A stretch of 64,000 nt of DNA from Akkermansiaceae bacterium (lineage in GTDB: Bacteria; Verrucomicrobiota; Verrucomicrobiia; Verrucomicrobiales; Akkermansiaceae), in contig JAGYIT010000013.1 in NCBI GenBank assembly GCA_018402445.1, forward strand, positions 1 to 64,000. Direction: 5' to 3'. The translations under genes and the position numbers were made by a program. Positions 46,847 to 55,098 of this stretch are shown in pieces (within the stretch, counting starts at the first letter, position 1; each line of letters begins with the position of its first letter). The notes below the pieces were generated by a model. It had not been told where the DNA came from, did no database searches, and worked only from the letters and a program-made list of their open reading frames with translations.

Positions 46847-47047
46847 TTCACCGCAGAGTCGCAGAGGTCGCAAAGGAACGCAGAGCCTTGCATGTGGGAA
46901 GATAGAAAATTTGGAAAAACGATGGAACTGCATGGTTCACCCAATGGGTGAAATGGAATTGCCGTGAAAAATGCCCTGCACTATCCCGAAACACAAACTC
47001 TTCTCAGCGTTCCCTCTGCGACCTCTGCGCCTTTGCGGTGAAAATCT
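46847..47047. repeat. About 200-bp MITE-like element with CCGCAGAG terminal inverted repeats
   Basis: The ends are TTTTTCACCGCAGAGTCGC at the left and its complement-like CCTTTGCGGTGAAAATC at the right, with inner TCGCAGAGGTCGC and GCGACCTCTGCG also pairing. There is no coding capacity. It separates two segments that are adjacent in the second copy near 59540, so it was inserted into the repeat. A related half-motif occurs at about 25466-25500. Confidence 0.65.
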
Positions 47048-47070
47048 TCGTTTGAACTGCGGATTTTAGG

Positions 47071-47177
47071 TTCATGGGAATACGGGCAGCTGTATCCCTG
47101 TGCCTTGTCAATGCGCCGCCAGCCAGTTTTTCCCGGTGCCGTGCTCCACGTGGATGGGGATTCCGTCGGGGAAGCGT
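47071..47177 (-). pseudogene. Remnant of a polA 3' end
   Basis: The minus strand encodes FPDGIPIHVEHGTGKNWLAAH and a stop, closely matching the last residues of the polA at 59576 (VPILVEKGTGKNWLAAH). Similarity runs from 47071 to 47177 and stops exactly before the PIN gene. The rest of polA is absent. Confidence 0.75.
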
Positions 47178-47178
47178 T

Positions 47179-47574
47179 TCAAAGCAGCTGGAAACCTTCG
47201 AGTTTCGCGGCTTTGCGGTCCAGGGTGTGGGTGGGGGTGATGGAGCGGGATTGGTTCCGGGCGAGGATGAGGCAGTCGGAGAAATCGGCGGTGGATTCCA
47301 GGAAAAGTTCGAGGGCCAGGCTGACGAGAATTTCGTCTTCGACGAGGATGGAGGCCGTATCGAGAAGTTTGCGGATGAAGGCAGCCGTCTCCAAGCGCGA
47401 GTAGCCGTAAGTCCGTCCCAAAACCCACGAGAGTTCCGTGACAACAATGACGCTGACCCATGCGGGATGTTCGTCCGAAAATTTTTCCGCCATGAGCTTT
47501 TCAACCCTGGCAAGCTGGATCAGGTCATCACGGGTGGCGATGCGGACGAGGATATTGGTATCAAGAGCCTCCAT
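47179..47574 (-). CDS. PIN-domain ribonuclease toxin (VapC-like)
   Basis: The 131-residue protein begins MEALDTNILVRIATRDD, with the first catalytic Asp, and has VIVVTELSWVLGRTYG and FSDCLILARNQS as further active-site blocks. It overlaps the antitoxin gene by 14 bp. It is the left-most toxin gene next to the defence operon. Confidence 0.88.
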   Translation of the reverse strand: MEALDTNILVRIATRDDLIQLARVEKLMAEKFSDEHPAWVSVIVVTELSWVLGRTYGYSRLETAAFIRKLLDTASILVEDEILVSLALELFLESTADFSDCLILARNQSRSITPTHTLDRKAAKLEGFQLL

Positions 47575-47806
47575 CACAAGCTCCCCGTGCGATGCCTTCG
47601 TTCATTTCCTCGACAGTGTGACTGCGTGTTGCCCTTGGGAGAATGTTCATCAGTTCCTCCAGCGTGCCTTTTTTCCTGGCCGGGGATACTTTGATGCCAG
47701 TCCCTTCGATCTGGAAATCCAGCTTGTCGCCGGTGTGGAGGTTTAGCAGTTCCCGGATTTTCGCGGGAACAGTGACCTGCCCTTTGCTGGTGAGTGTGGA
47801 TTGCAT
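47561..47806 (-). CDS. AbrB-type antitoxin (VapB-like)
   Basis: The 81-residue protein begins MQSTLTSKGQVTVPAKIRE, the AbrB hairpin, and ends with an acidic/helical tail (TVEEMNEGIARGACDGG). It overlaps the PIN gene and should neutralise it and repress the operon. An AT-containing spacer upstream carries the promoter. Confidence 0.88.
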   Translation of the reverse strand: MQSTLTSKGQVTVPAKIRELLNLHTGDKLDFQIEGTGIKVSPARKKGTLEELMNILPRATRSHTVEEMNEGIARGACDGGS

Positions 47807-48092
47807 TCCTTACGCAAGGTAAGGATTTTGGTGCGGGTGTCAAGCCGGAGGGGGCGCGTTCCGGGAAACGCGGCTCCGGGTTCAAACCGCCGCCACGCAG
47901 TTCCCAAAATCTTTCAAGGTCTTTGAAAAGGCGTGACAGCCATGGGTGGGAACCAGGCCGGTCACATCCCTTGATGGGCTGAAAAACACGATTCCGCAGC
48001 CTAGCATCCAGCTCGCATCCCGCTGAAATTACCTCGACGACCCAAGCACCTTTGAAATATACATCCCTTAAGACACGTTCATCTTACCTTTT
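47807..48092. other. Spacer between TA pair and defence operon
   Basis: There is no gene. A GC-rich imperfect hairpin at about 47851-47875 (GCGCGTTCC/GGAAACGCG) could be a terminator or REP element. The last 50 bp before the methyltransferase are AT-rich and should contain the operon promoter. Confidence 0.4.
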
Positions 48093-49703
48093 ATGGCTTC
48101 CCAACCCACTTTCCTTGATCTTTTCTGCGGATGCGGCGGTTTTAGCCTCGGGCTGGAGCGGGCGGGCTTCAAAGGGCTCGCTGCGATCGATTTCAATCAC
48201 AAAGCCGTACAGGTCTTCCAAGCCAACTTCCCTAACATCCCACACATCCTTGAAAAAGACCTGACCCGGTTTTCTCCATCCGATCTGGAATCCCTAATCG
48301 GCACCCGCCACATCGACCTCATCGTGGGCGGCCCTCCCTGCCAAGGTTTCAGCACCGCCCGGCAAGTGGACGGAGCCAACCATGGCGAACGCCTCAAGGA
48401 AGATCCCAGGCGGCACCTTTACCGTGAATTTCTCCGGCATGTGGAGCACTTCCAGCCCAAGGTTTTTATCATGGAAAACGTCCTCGGAATCCGTTCCGCT
48501 TCCGGAGGGCAATACTTCACCCGTGTCCAAGCGGAGGCACGTAAGCTCGGGTACCGTGTCCATGCCCAGGTCGAGGAATGTGTGAAACTCGGCGTCCCCC
48601 AAAAGCGGCGCCGCCAGCTTTTCATTGGCACCCGGGAGGATTTGCCAGGCTATTTTCACCCTAGGCTAGAACTCCCCGGTAAGTCCATTCCGGACGCCAC
48701 CCTTTGGGAAGCCATTGGCGATCTGCCACCGCTGAAAGCCGGGGAGGGTGAAGAGGTCAGGGAATACGACATCGCCCGGCGCATTGATAAAATCACCCCC
48801 CGCTCCTCCCGGTATCTTTACGAGGTGCTTGAAGTTGCGAAAGCGAACAAACTCACCGCCCACCGTGCCCGGCCACACAGTGACCGCGACCTCGGTGATT
48901 TCCTCAAACTCAAGGAAGGCGAAAACTCCGGGGAAGCCATACGTCGGAAGGTCGAGTTCGATTTCCCCTACGACAAGACGACCTTCAAGGATCGTTACAC
49001 CCGACAACACCGCCATCGCCCCTGCTCGACCATCGTTGCCCATCTGGCTAAGGATGGGTTGATGTTCATCCATCCTACGCAGAACCGTACGCTCACGCCA
49101 CGCGAGGCGGCAAGAGTCCAGAGTTTCCCGGATTGGTTCCAATTCCCAGTCGCCCGGACACACCAGTTCCGTGTGATTGGAAATGCGGTGCCTCCGCTGG
49201 TCGGCGAAGCGGTGGGAATTGCAGTGAAATCATTCCTAAAGAAATCCATGAAGCAGCAGAAACAGATTAAGTTCGATTTATCCCCATTACCAAATAGTGA
49301 GAAGGAAGCCGTCCGCTGGATAATTCCTCTTCTTGATTTGGATTCGCGTGCGTTGAAGGAGGTGCCGAGCAAAGTATTCAAGCAGACTTGGTATTCGATA
49401 AGCTTTATTTTTATGGGTCTCCATCCAGACAGCGCTCTGGAACACGGTAAAGAAGTAAGCAACGATGCCGTAGATTATCCGGTGGTCTCCGAAGGAGATC
49501 CAAGGCTGCTCAGTCCATACTATGTTCAAAGCGGATGGCCGGTTGTGTTGGAAGGTATCGCAAAGGAAGCGTGGCGTCGTTTTGATCGCGAACTCTTGGC
49601 AGACGAGGAGTTCTATTGCAGTGATGCTCAGATGGCTGGCGAATGCTTCAGAAAGCCCGAACTACTGAAATCATTTAGAGAAGATCGGCAATCCGTAGCA
49701 TAG
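48093..49703 (+). CDS. C5 cytosine DNA methyltransferase with C-terminal extension
   Basis: All main C5 motifs are present. These are motif I FLDLFCGCGGFSLGL, motif IV with catalytic Cys83 in GGPPCQGF, motif VI FIMENV, motif VIII VPQKRRRQLFIG, and motifs IX and X (AARVQSFPDWF, RVIGNAVPP). The target recognition region lies around residues 190-310. After about residue 385 a 150-residue extension follows that I do not recognise, with different base composition (more AT-rich) from the first two thirds. The enzyme should protect host DNA. It is the first gene of a six-gene defence operon with 7 bp to the next. Confidence 0.9.
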   Translation: MASQPTFLDLFCGCGGFSLGLERAGFKGLAAIDFNHKAVQVFQANFPNIPHILEKDLTRFSPSDLESLIGTRHIDLIVGGPPCQGFSTARQVDGANHGERLKEDPRRHLYREFLRHVEHFQPKVFIMENVLGIRSASGGQYFTRVQAEARKLGYRVHAQVEECVKLGVPQKRRRQLFIGTREDLPGYFHPRLELPGKSIPDATLWEAIGDLPPLKAGEGEEVREYDIARRIDKITPRSSRYLYEVLEVAKANKLTAHRARPHSDRDLGDFLKLKEGENSGEAIRRKVEFDFPYDKTTFKDRYTRQHRHRPCSTIVAHLAKDGLMFIHPTQNRTLTPREAARVQSFPDWFQFPVARTHQFRVIGNAVPPLVGEAVGIAVKSFLKKSMKQQKQIKFDLSPLPNSEKEAVRWIIPLLDLDSRALKEVPSKVFKQTWYSISFIFMGLHPDSALEHGKEVSNDAVDYPVVSEGDPRLLSPYYVQSGWPVVLEGIAKEAWRRFDRELLADEEFYCSDAQMAGECFRKPELLKSFREDRQSVA

Positions 49704-49710
49704 GAAAAAT

Positions 49711-51213
49711 TTGAAAAGTCCGCCGCAAAACGATTTTGAAGTCGTCGAGCCACGTGCGGCATCGCTGGTTGAATCACTGCGTGCATTTGGTTATGACTTG
49801 GGCAGTGCCATAGCGGATCTTGTGGACAATAGCATTTCGGCTAAGGCCACAATGATCCATGTAGATTTTGCATGGGATGGATCTGCATCAACCATTTCGA
49901 TAACAGATGACGGAGAAGGAATGGATAAAACGGCGCTGCGGTCAGCAATGAGGCTCGGAAGCCGCAGCCCAAATGATCACAGGGGAGATCACGATCTTGG
50001 AAGATTCGGATTGGGTTTAAAAACGGCATCGTTTTCACAGTGCCGGTGCGTGACGGTAATCTCGAAGATGAAAGGCGGGGAGGAAGCCGTGATGCGCTGG
50101 GATCTGGATCATCTCTCAGAGAAGGATGCTTGGCATGTTCTGCTTTCTACACGTGATGGAGCAATGGAGGATCGAGTAGGTTTGAAAAATCTAAAATCAG
50201 GAACACTTGTGCTACTTCAGGAGCTAGACCGGGTTGCAGGAGTTCCGAATAAAGATGGAGCTGGAGACAAAGAGTCCTTCATGCGGCAGTGCGAAGAGGT
50301 AGAAGAATACTTATCACTTGTGTTTCATCGGATCATCGAAGCCCGGAACGGTGTGCAGATTTTCGTAAACAAAAACAGAATCGCGCCCGTTGATCCTTTT
50401 TTCGTCGTCGAGGCTACGCAAATTCTCCAATCCCACAGGCTGCGCGATTCAAATGGTGCAAAAGTTCTGGTCGAGCCATTCGTCATGCCTCACGAATCGA
50501 AAGTGACTGATCGTTCGGCACGGGAAAAGGCAGGCGATAGTCGGGACTGGGTGGCCAGACAGGGGTTTTACATATATCGGCAGGATCGCCTACTGGTGGC
50601 TGGTTCTTGGCTCGGCTTCCGTGGTTGGAGAAAGGATGAACATCACAAACTTGCACGGATACGCATTTCCATAACTAACCAGTCGGACGACTTGTGGCAG
50701 ATAGATGTCACAAAGCGGAAAGCAGCACCACCAGAGCAATTTAAAGAGGCTCTTCGCAAAATAGGTGAGACGACGAGGGAACGAGCGAAGCGAGTTTACA
50801 CATTTCGAGGATCCCGCATCTCACCTGGCTCCGCTTTTGAAATGAAGTTCGTCTGGGAACAGGTTGTCCTGCACGGCCAGACGACCTACCGGATTAACCG
50901 CGAGCATCCTCTTGTGCTGGCGGCCAAAGAGTCCGGCGACGCCCCTTCGCTTGAACGGCTCCTGAAACTTGTCGAAGACCGTTTTCCCATGCATTTGATT
51001 GATCCCAATCCACCAGATGATGGAGCGGCGGAAGGCGTAGCTCCCGCCTCCGGTGATAATCTCGAAGTCCGTAAAATGCTAATCACCGCGTGGCATTCGC
51101 TAAAGAACAAGGGTTTAGATCATCCGCAAATCATCCCAATGCTTGCGGCTTGGGAGCCTTTCAACGCGCATCCAGCACTCGTTGCACAACTTCACTCAAA
51201 CCCACCATATTAA
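49711..51213 (+). CDS. MORC/MutL-like GHKL ATPase
   Basis: TTG 49711 is preceded by AGGAAAAAT, a fair ribosome site. The 500-residue protein has the Bergerat fold: N box ADLVDNSISAKA (35-46), DDGEGM (66-71) and GRFGLGLKTASFSQ (97-110). The later half has an S5-like domain with WRKDEHHKLARIRISITNQSDDLWQIDV-type sequence around residues 305-335. Prokaryotic MORC-like ATPases are known from comparative genomics as parts of restriction-modification-like operons with Z1 and methyltransferase genes. It probably loads on or senses DNA in an ATP-dependent manner. Confidence 0.88.
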   Translation: MKSPPQNDFEVVEPRAASLVESLRAFGYDLGSAIADLVDNSISAKATMIHVDFAWDGSASTISITDDGEGMDKTALRSAMRLGSRSPNDHRGDHDLGRFGLGLKTASFSQCRCVTVISKMKGGEEAVMRWDLDHLSEKDAWHVLLSTRDGAMEDRVGLKNLKSGTLVLLQELDRVAGVPNKDGAGDKESFMRQCEEVEEYLSLVFHRIIEARNGVQIFVNKNRIAPVDPFFVVEATQILQSHRLRDSNGAKVLVEPFVMPHESKVTDRSAREKAGDSRDWVARQGFYIYRQDRLLVAGSWLGFRGWRKDEHHKLARIRISITNQSDDLWQIDVTKRKAAPPEQFKEALRKIGETTRERAKRVYTFRGSRISPGSAFEMKFVWEQVVLHGQTTYRINREHPLVLAAKESGDAPSLERLLKLVEDRFPMHLIDPNPPDDGAAEGVAPASGDNLEVRKMLITAWHSLKNKGLDHPQIIPMLAAWEPFNAHPALVAQLHSNPPY

Positions 51214-54107
51214 TGATCGATTTTAACGATGCGGAAAAGCTGGTTTTGGACAACGTGAGCCGCGCCATGCGCGACGGCACGAAACGGACACCGGAAGATA
51301 TACGGACATTGGTAGATTTGTATGCAGAAGTCGCGAAGGTCACCCTGCCCGAGTTGTTTGTTAGAATCGACGAATTAGTTGCTGAGATCGCTCATGCGGC
51401 TTCGGTTTGGACACGGAGTTCCATTTTCCTGACTGATGGCAAAGTTCGCCCGTGGTGGATCGAACGTAAGCCGGAAATTGAACCGATGCGGTTCTGGAGG
51501 CGTTACAGGACTTATCTCGCAGAAGAGAAGAACTTCGGTGAAAAGGAATTGGATTCCGTGGACGAGCAAACGGATACAGTGTTGGACAGAATAGAAGATC
51601 CTACAAAAGATGGAGTCTGGGAGGTAAGGGGAATGGTCGTCGGTAGTGTGCAATCCGGAAAAACCGCAAACTACACGGGTGTGATCGCGAAGGCTTTGGA
51701 TGCCGGATACAAAATCATCATTGTCTTGGGTGGTATTCATAAAAACCTCCGCGCGCAGACTCAGGAACGTATTGATGAGGGAATTGTAGGTTTTGATAGC
51801 CAAAGGAGACCAACCAATGGGAGGACGGATTACCGGATCGGGGTTGGAAAAATCATTTCACCAGAACTCGGTAACACTCCGGGCATCACGACCTTGACGA
51901 GCAGCGCGGACAACGGTGATTTCACCGCACGGGCGCAATCGGTTAACGTCAGCTTAAAGGGCGGGCCGATCATTCTGGTGGTAAAGAAGAACGTGAGTCC
52001 GCTGAGGAACATTCTCAGTTGGCTCGATGTCGCTGCAGGCAGTTTGGGATACAAGGAAAAGGGACAACCGATAGAGGGTATCCCCCTCCTTCTGATTGAC
52101 GACGAGGCGGACAACGCCTCAATCAACACAAAGGACAAGCCTGTGGCGGAGGATGAAGAGATGAACATTACGGCCACCAATCGCCTGATTCGTCTCATCC
52201 TCAAGAGATTCGAGCAAAGTGCCTACATTGGCTACACTGCTACTCCTTTTGCCAATATTTTCATTGACCCTGAATCCGAGCGTGATGAGGAGGGTAAGGA
52301 TCTTTTCCCAAGGGATTTCATCGTCAATGTAAGACCCAGCTCGCGTTACGTGGGGCCGGCTAAAATTTTCGGATATTCCGCTGAACTTGAAACAGGGATT
52401 GAAGACGCCACCCCACTGCCCGTTTTCCGTGAGGTTTCAGACCATGAGGATGCTTATCCACCCAAGCAGAAGTCAGCACCTGCCACACTAACGGACTCAA
52501 TGGTGGATGCGGTGCTTTCTTACGTCTTGGCGTGCGCCGCGCGTCGTCTCCGGGGGCAGAGAAAAGCTCACTGTTCGATGCTGATTCATGTGAGCCATCT
52601 CAAAGCTGTGCAAGAAGGAACCTCTGATCTTCTCGGCGAAGAATTTTGCAAAGTACGGAGAGCGATCCGATACGACCGTTCAAATCAGATTTGGCAGCGA
52701 CTGGAAGCACTTTGGGAAAAAGATTTCCGCCCATGTACCGATGCGATCAGGGAGCGCGAGAGAGATGAGCGGTTGATCACTGCCGATTGGCAGGCAATCG
52801 CTAAAGAGCTTTCAGTTGTGGTGGACAAAATTTCCATACGCACAATCCACGGAACGAGTGGAGAGCTATTGGACTACGGGCGTGAAACCGACGGACTCTA
52901 TGTCATAGCGATTGGTGGAAACAAGCTCTCACGGGGACTCACATTGGAAGGACTCACCGTCAGCTATTTCCTTCGATCCACCAAAATGTATGACACCCTC
53001 ATGCAGATGGGACGATGGTTCGGCTACAGGGAAGGTTATCTCGACCTTTGCCGTCTCTACACAACGGACGAACTCCGTGACTGGTTCAGTCATGTTGCGT
53101 TCGCGGAAGAGGAACTAAAGAGGGAGTTCGAACACATGTCGAATGCTCGCCTTACACCGGCAGACTACGGGCTCCGAGTGAGACAGCATCCAGACGGAAT
53201 GCTTGTCACAGCGCTAAACAAAATGGCACATGGTGAAAGCAGGGAAGTGACTTTTGCGGACAAGCTTGTGCAAACCGCGTTTTTCACTAGGGATGCGGAG
53301 ATTCAGAAAGGCCGGGCAGCGACCTGCGAGGAATGGTTAGAATCCTTGACCGACTTCAGGTCGGATTCTGTCGGGAATTTGCGTTGGACTGCAAGTCGCG
53401 CACAGATCCTTGGGCTTTTGGAACGGCTCCGCAAACCAGGATATACCCATCCTAAATGTAGCCACTTCGGCCCCGAACTTCGCAGTTTCATCGAAGCGCA
53501 GGAGGAGAACGGAGGTCTGGCCGAGTGGACGGTAATCGTTCCGAAAGGAGTGCGGAAAGAGACTAAAATCGCTGGAGGAACAGTGAAGCTCGTTCGGCGT
53601 AAAGACGACTCACCTGACAAACCCTACTACAGCCTTAGTAAGGCCAACATCCAAGATCCTGCTCATGAGATTCTTGATCTCGATGAGATTGAGCTGACGT
53701 ATGAGCTACTTTCCGAAGCTCTCGCGAAGCAAGAAATCACACAACGAGCGAATCAAATCCCACTAATACATCAAGGAGAAGAAGCCCAAACGGTCACGGC
53801 TTTAATCGGGAAACCGGTTTCAGAAGCTGTCATCGCTCTCGGGAAAGTAAGGGGAAAAGAGGGTGCAAGCCAGATCAGGAAAGAAGTGAGACAGCTCCGG
53901 CCTAGCGGTCGTGGTCTTTTGATTTTATACGCTTTATCAACGGAAGACGTTGAGGGATTGAAAGAAGTTCCTTTCGTGCCTGGTTTGGCGCTAAGCTTCC
54001 CAGCCACAGATCGCGCACGCCGGGTGCAATACAAAGTGAACAAGGTATGGATCAAGGAACAGCTTGATCGCTACGAACTGGGAGACATTTTTGATGAAGA
54101 GGATTGA
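51213..54107 (+). CDS. Z1-domain ATPase/endonuclease-like protein
   Basis: ATG 51213 overlaps the previous stop by one base. The 964-residue protein has Walker A GSVQSGKT at 144-151 and a Walker B-like LLIDDEADNAS near residue 295, as in superfamily 2 translocases. It then has the Z1 region with YIGYTATPFANIFIDP, DGLYVIAIGGNKLSRGLTLEGL (landmark only) and LMQMGRWFGYREGYLDLCR. Z1 proteins are associated with MORC ATPases, DNA methyltransferases and nucleases in bacterial defence. The stretch is visibly more AT-rich than the genome. Confidence 0.9.
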   Translation: MIDFNDAEKLVLDNVSRAMRDGTKRTPEDIRTLVDLYAEVAKVTLPELFVRIDELVAEIAHAASVWTRSSIFLTDGKVRPWWIERKPEIEPMRFWRRYRTYLAEEKNFGEKELDSVDEQTDTVLDRIEDPTKDGVWEVRGMVVGSVQSGKTANYTGVIAKALDAGYKIIIVLGGIHKNLRAQTQERIDEGIVGFDSQRRPTNGRTDYRIGVGKIISPELGNTPGITTLTSSADNGDFTARAQSVNVSLKGGPIILVVKKNVSPLRNILSWLDVAAGSLGYKEKGQPIEGIPLLLIDDEADNASINTKDKPVAEDEEMNITATNRLIRLILKRFEQSAYIGYTATPFANIFIDPESERDEEGKDLFPRDFIVNVRPSSRYVGPAKIFGYSAELETGIEDATPLPVFREVSDHEDAYPPKQKSAPATLTDSMVDAVLSYVLACAARRLRGQRKAHCSMLIHVSHLKAVQEGTSDLLGEEFCKVRRAIRYDRSNQIWQRLEALWEKDFRPCTDAIRERERDERLITADWQAIAKELSVVVDKISIRTIHGTSGELLDYGRETDGLYVIAIGGNKLSRGLTLEGLTVSYFLRSTKMYDTLMQMGRWFGYREGYLDLCRLYTTDELRDWFSHVAFAEEELKREFEHMSNARLTPADYGLRVRQHPDGMLVTALNKMAHGESREVTFADKLVQTAFFTRDAEIQKGRAATCEEWLESLTDFRSDSVGNLRWTASRAQILGLLERLRKPGYTHPKCSHFGPELRSFIEAQEENGGLAEWTVIVPKGVRKETKIAGGTVKLVRRKDDSPDKPYYSLSKANIQDPAHEILDLDEIELTYELLSEALAKQEITQRANQIPLIHQGEEAQTVTALIGKPVSEAVIALGKVRGKEGASQIRKEVRQLRPSGRGLLILYALSTEDVEGLKEVPFVPGLALSFPATDRARRVQYKVNKVWIKEQLDRYELGDIFDEED

Positions 54108-55098
54108 GGTGCTTTGGGAGGAAATGGAAACCGAGATTGCATCTGGGCAGTCTACGGAAGCTGGAAGTTTCACACGACTCGCCACACCGGATAGCGGACA
54201 GCGTCTGCGCGTGGGGCTGGAGTCTCCGTCCAAAGTTCGGCTGTTATTGTTCTCGGCCGACACCTCTGCGCTGCCACCGCGCGCGGCTTGGCCGGAATGC
54301 CGAGGATTAGAATTGCTCCTCGACCATGGAGACTCTGGAAAATCCAATCTAATTGTCAGGTTGCGTGATCCCCGAGGAAAGGATGTTTTCACTGCTCTTG
54401 CAGAGGATTTGGCAAAGAAAGCTGTTGGAGGGACAGAAGCAGATGCGGCGCGGCGTGTAATCGCGGCGTTAGCTCGGTGGCAACGATTTCTGGCTTCAAT
54501 GGGGCGTAGTCTCTCCGATGACGCACGGCGTGGTTTGTGGGGTGAATTGAAAGTTCTCGAAGACCTATTATTTCCCGATCTAGGAATTGAAACGTCGATT
54601 GATGCTTGGAAAGGTCCATTCGGTGTTCCGCAGGATTTTCAGCTTTCCACTGTTGCGCTTGAGGTGAAAACACGAGCGGCAAAATCCCCAGCAGTGGTTC
54701 GTATTTCAAGCGAGCGGCAACTGCACCCGGAGCCGTGGGAAAACCTGTTCCTAATTCAGGTGGCGGTGGATGAGCAGGATGGCGCGGGGGAAACCCTACC
54801 GGAACGGATCTCTAAACTTAGGGCGACGCTGCGAGGTCATGCGGCTGCCGAGCTTTTCGAGGATGCGCTGCTTGAGGCGGGTTGGCTGGATGCGGAGGAG
54901 GAGAAGCACCGGAGCCGGGGCTTTATTGTCCGGGAAGTGGAGATGTACCGGGTGGAGGGTGATTTTCCGCGCCTGTCACCGCCGCTTTTGCCACAAGGGA
55001 TAGGCGGGGTGGTTTATGATCTCTCGCTGGATTCGGTGGCGGGTTTTCGGGTGTCCCGGAAAATTGTGGAGGATGTCTTAAAACAAACAGTGAAATGA
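54094..55098 (+). CDS. PD-(D/E)XK-motif protein (PF14390-like)
   Basis: ATG 54094 lies 14 bp inside the Z1 gene. The 334-residue protein has the nuclease core GLWGELKVLEDLLF, Asp181 in VPQDFQLS and Glu190-x-Lys192 in ALEVKTRAA, followed by ISSERQL. This is the expected endonuclease component of the operon. It is coupled to the next gene by ATGA. Confidence 0.85.
   Translation: MKRIEVLWEEMETEIASGQSTEAGSFTRLATPDSGQRLRVGLESPSKVRLLLFSADTSALPPRAAWPECRGLELLLDHGDSGKSNLIVRLRDPRGKDVFTALAEDLAKKAVGGTEADAARRVIAALARWQRFLASMGRSLSDDARRGLWGELKVLEDLLFPDLGIETSIDAWKGPFGVPQDFQLSTVALEVKTRAAKSPAVVRISSERQLHPEPWENLFLIQVAVDEQDGAGETLPERISKLRATLRGHAAAELFEDALLEAGWLDAEEEKHRSRGFIVREVEMYRVEGDFPRLSPPLLPQGIGGVVYDLSLDSVAGFRVSRKIVEDVLKQTVK

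Noticed and set aside
46546..46905. 119-codon plus-strand frame
   Set aside because: It lies across the antitoxin remnant and the inserted repeat and is antisense to the remnant.
47845..47905. tRNA-like T-loop (GGGTTCAAACC)
   Set aside because: No acceptor, D or anticodon stems could be formed around it.
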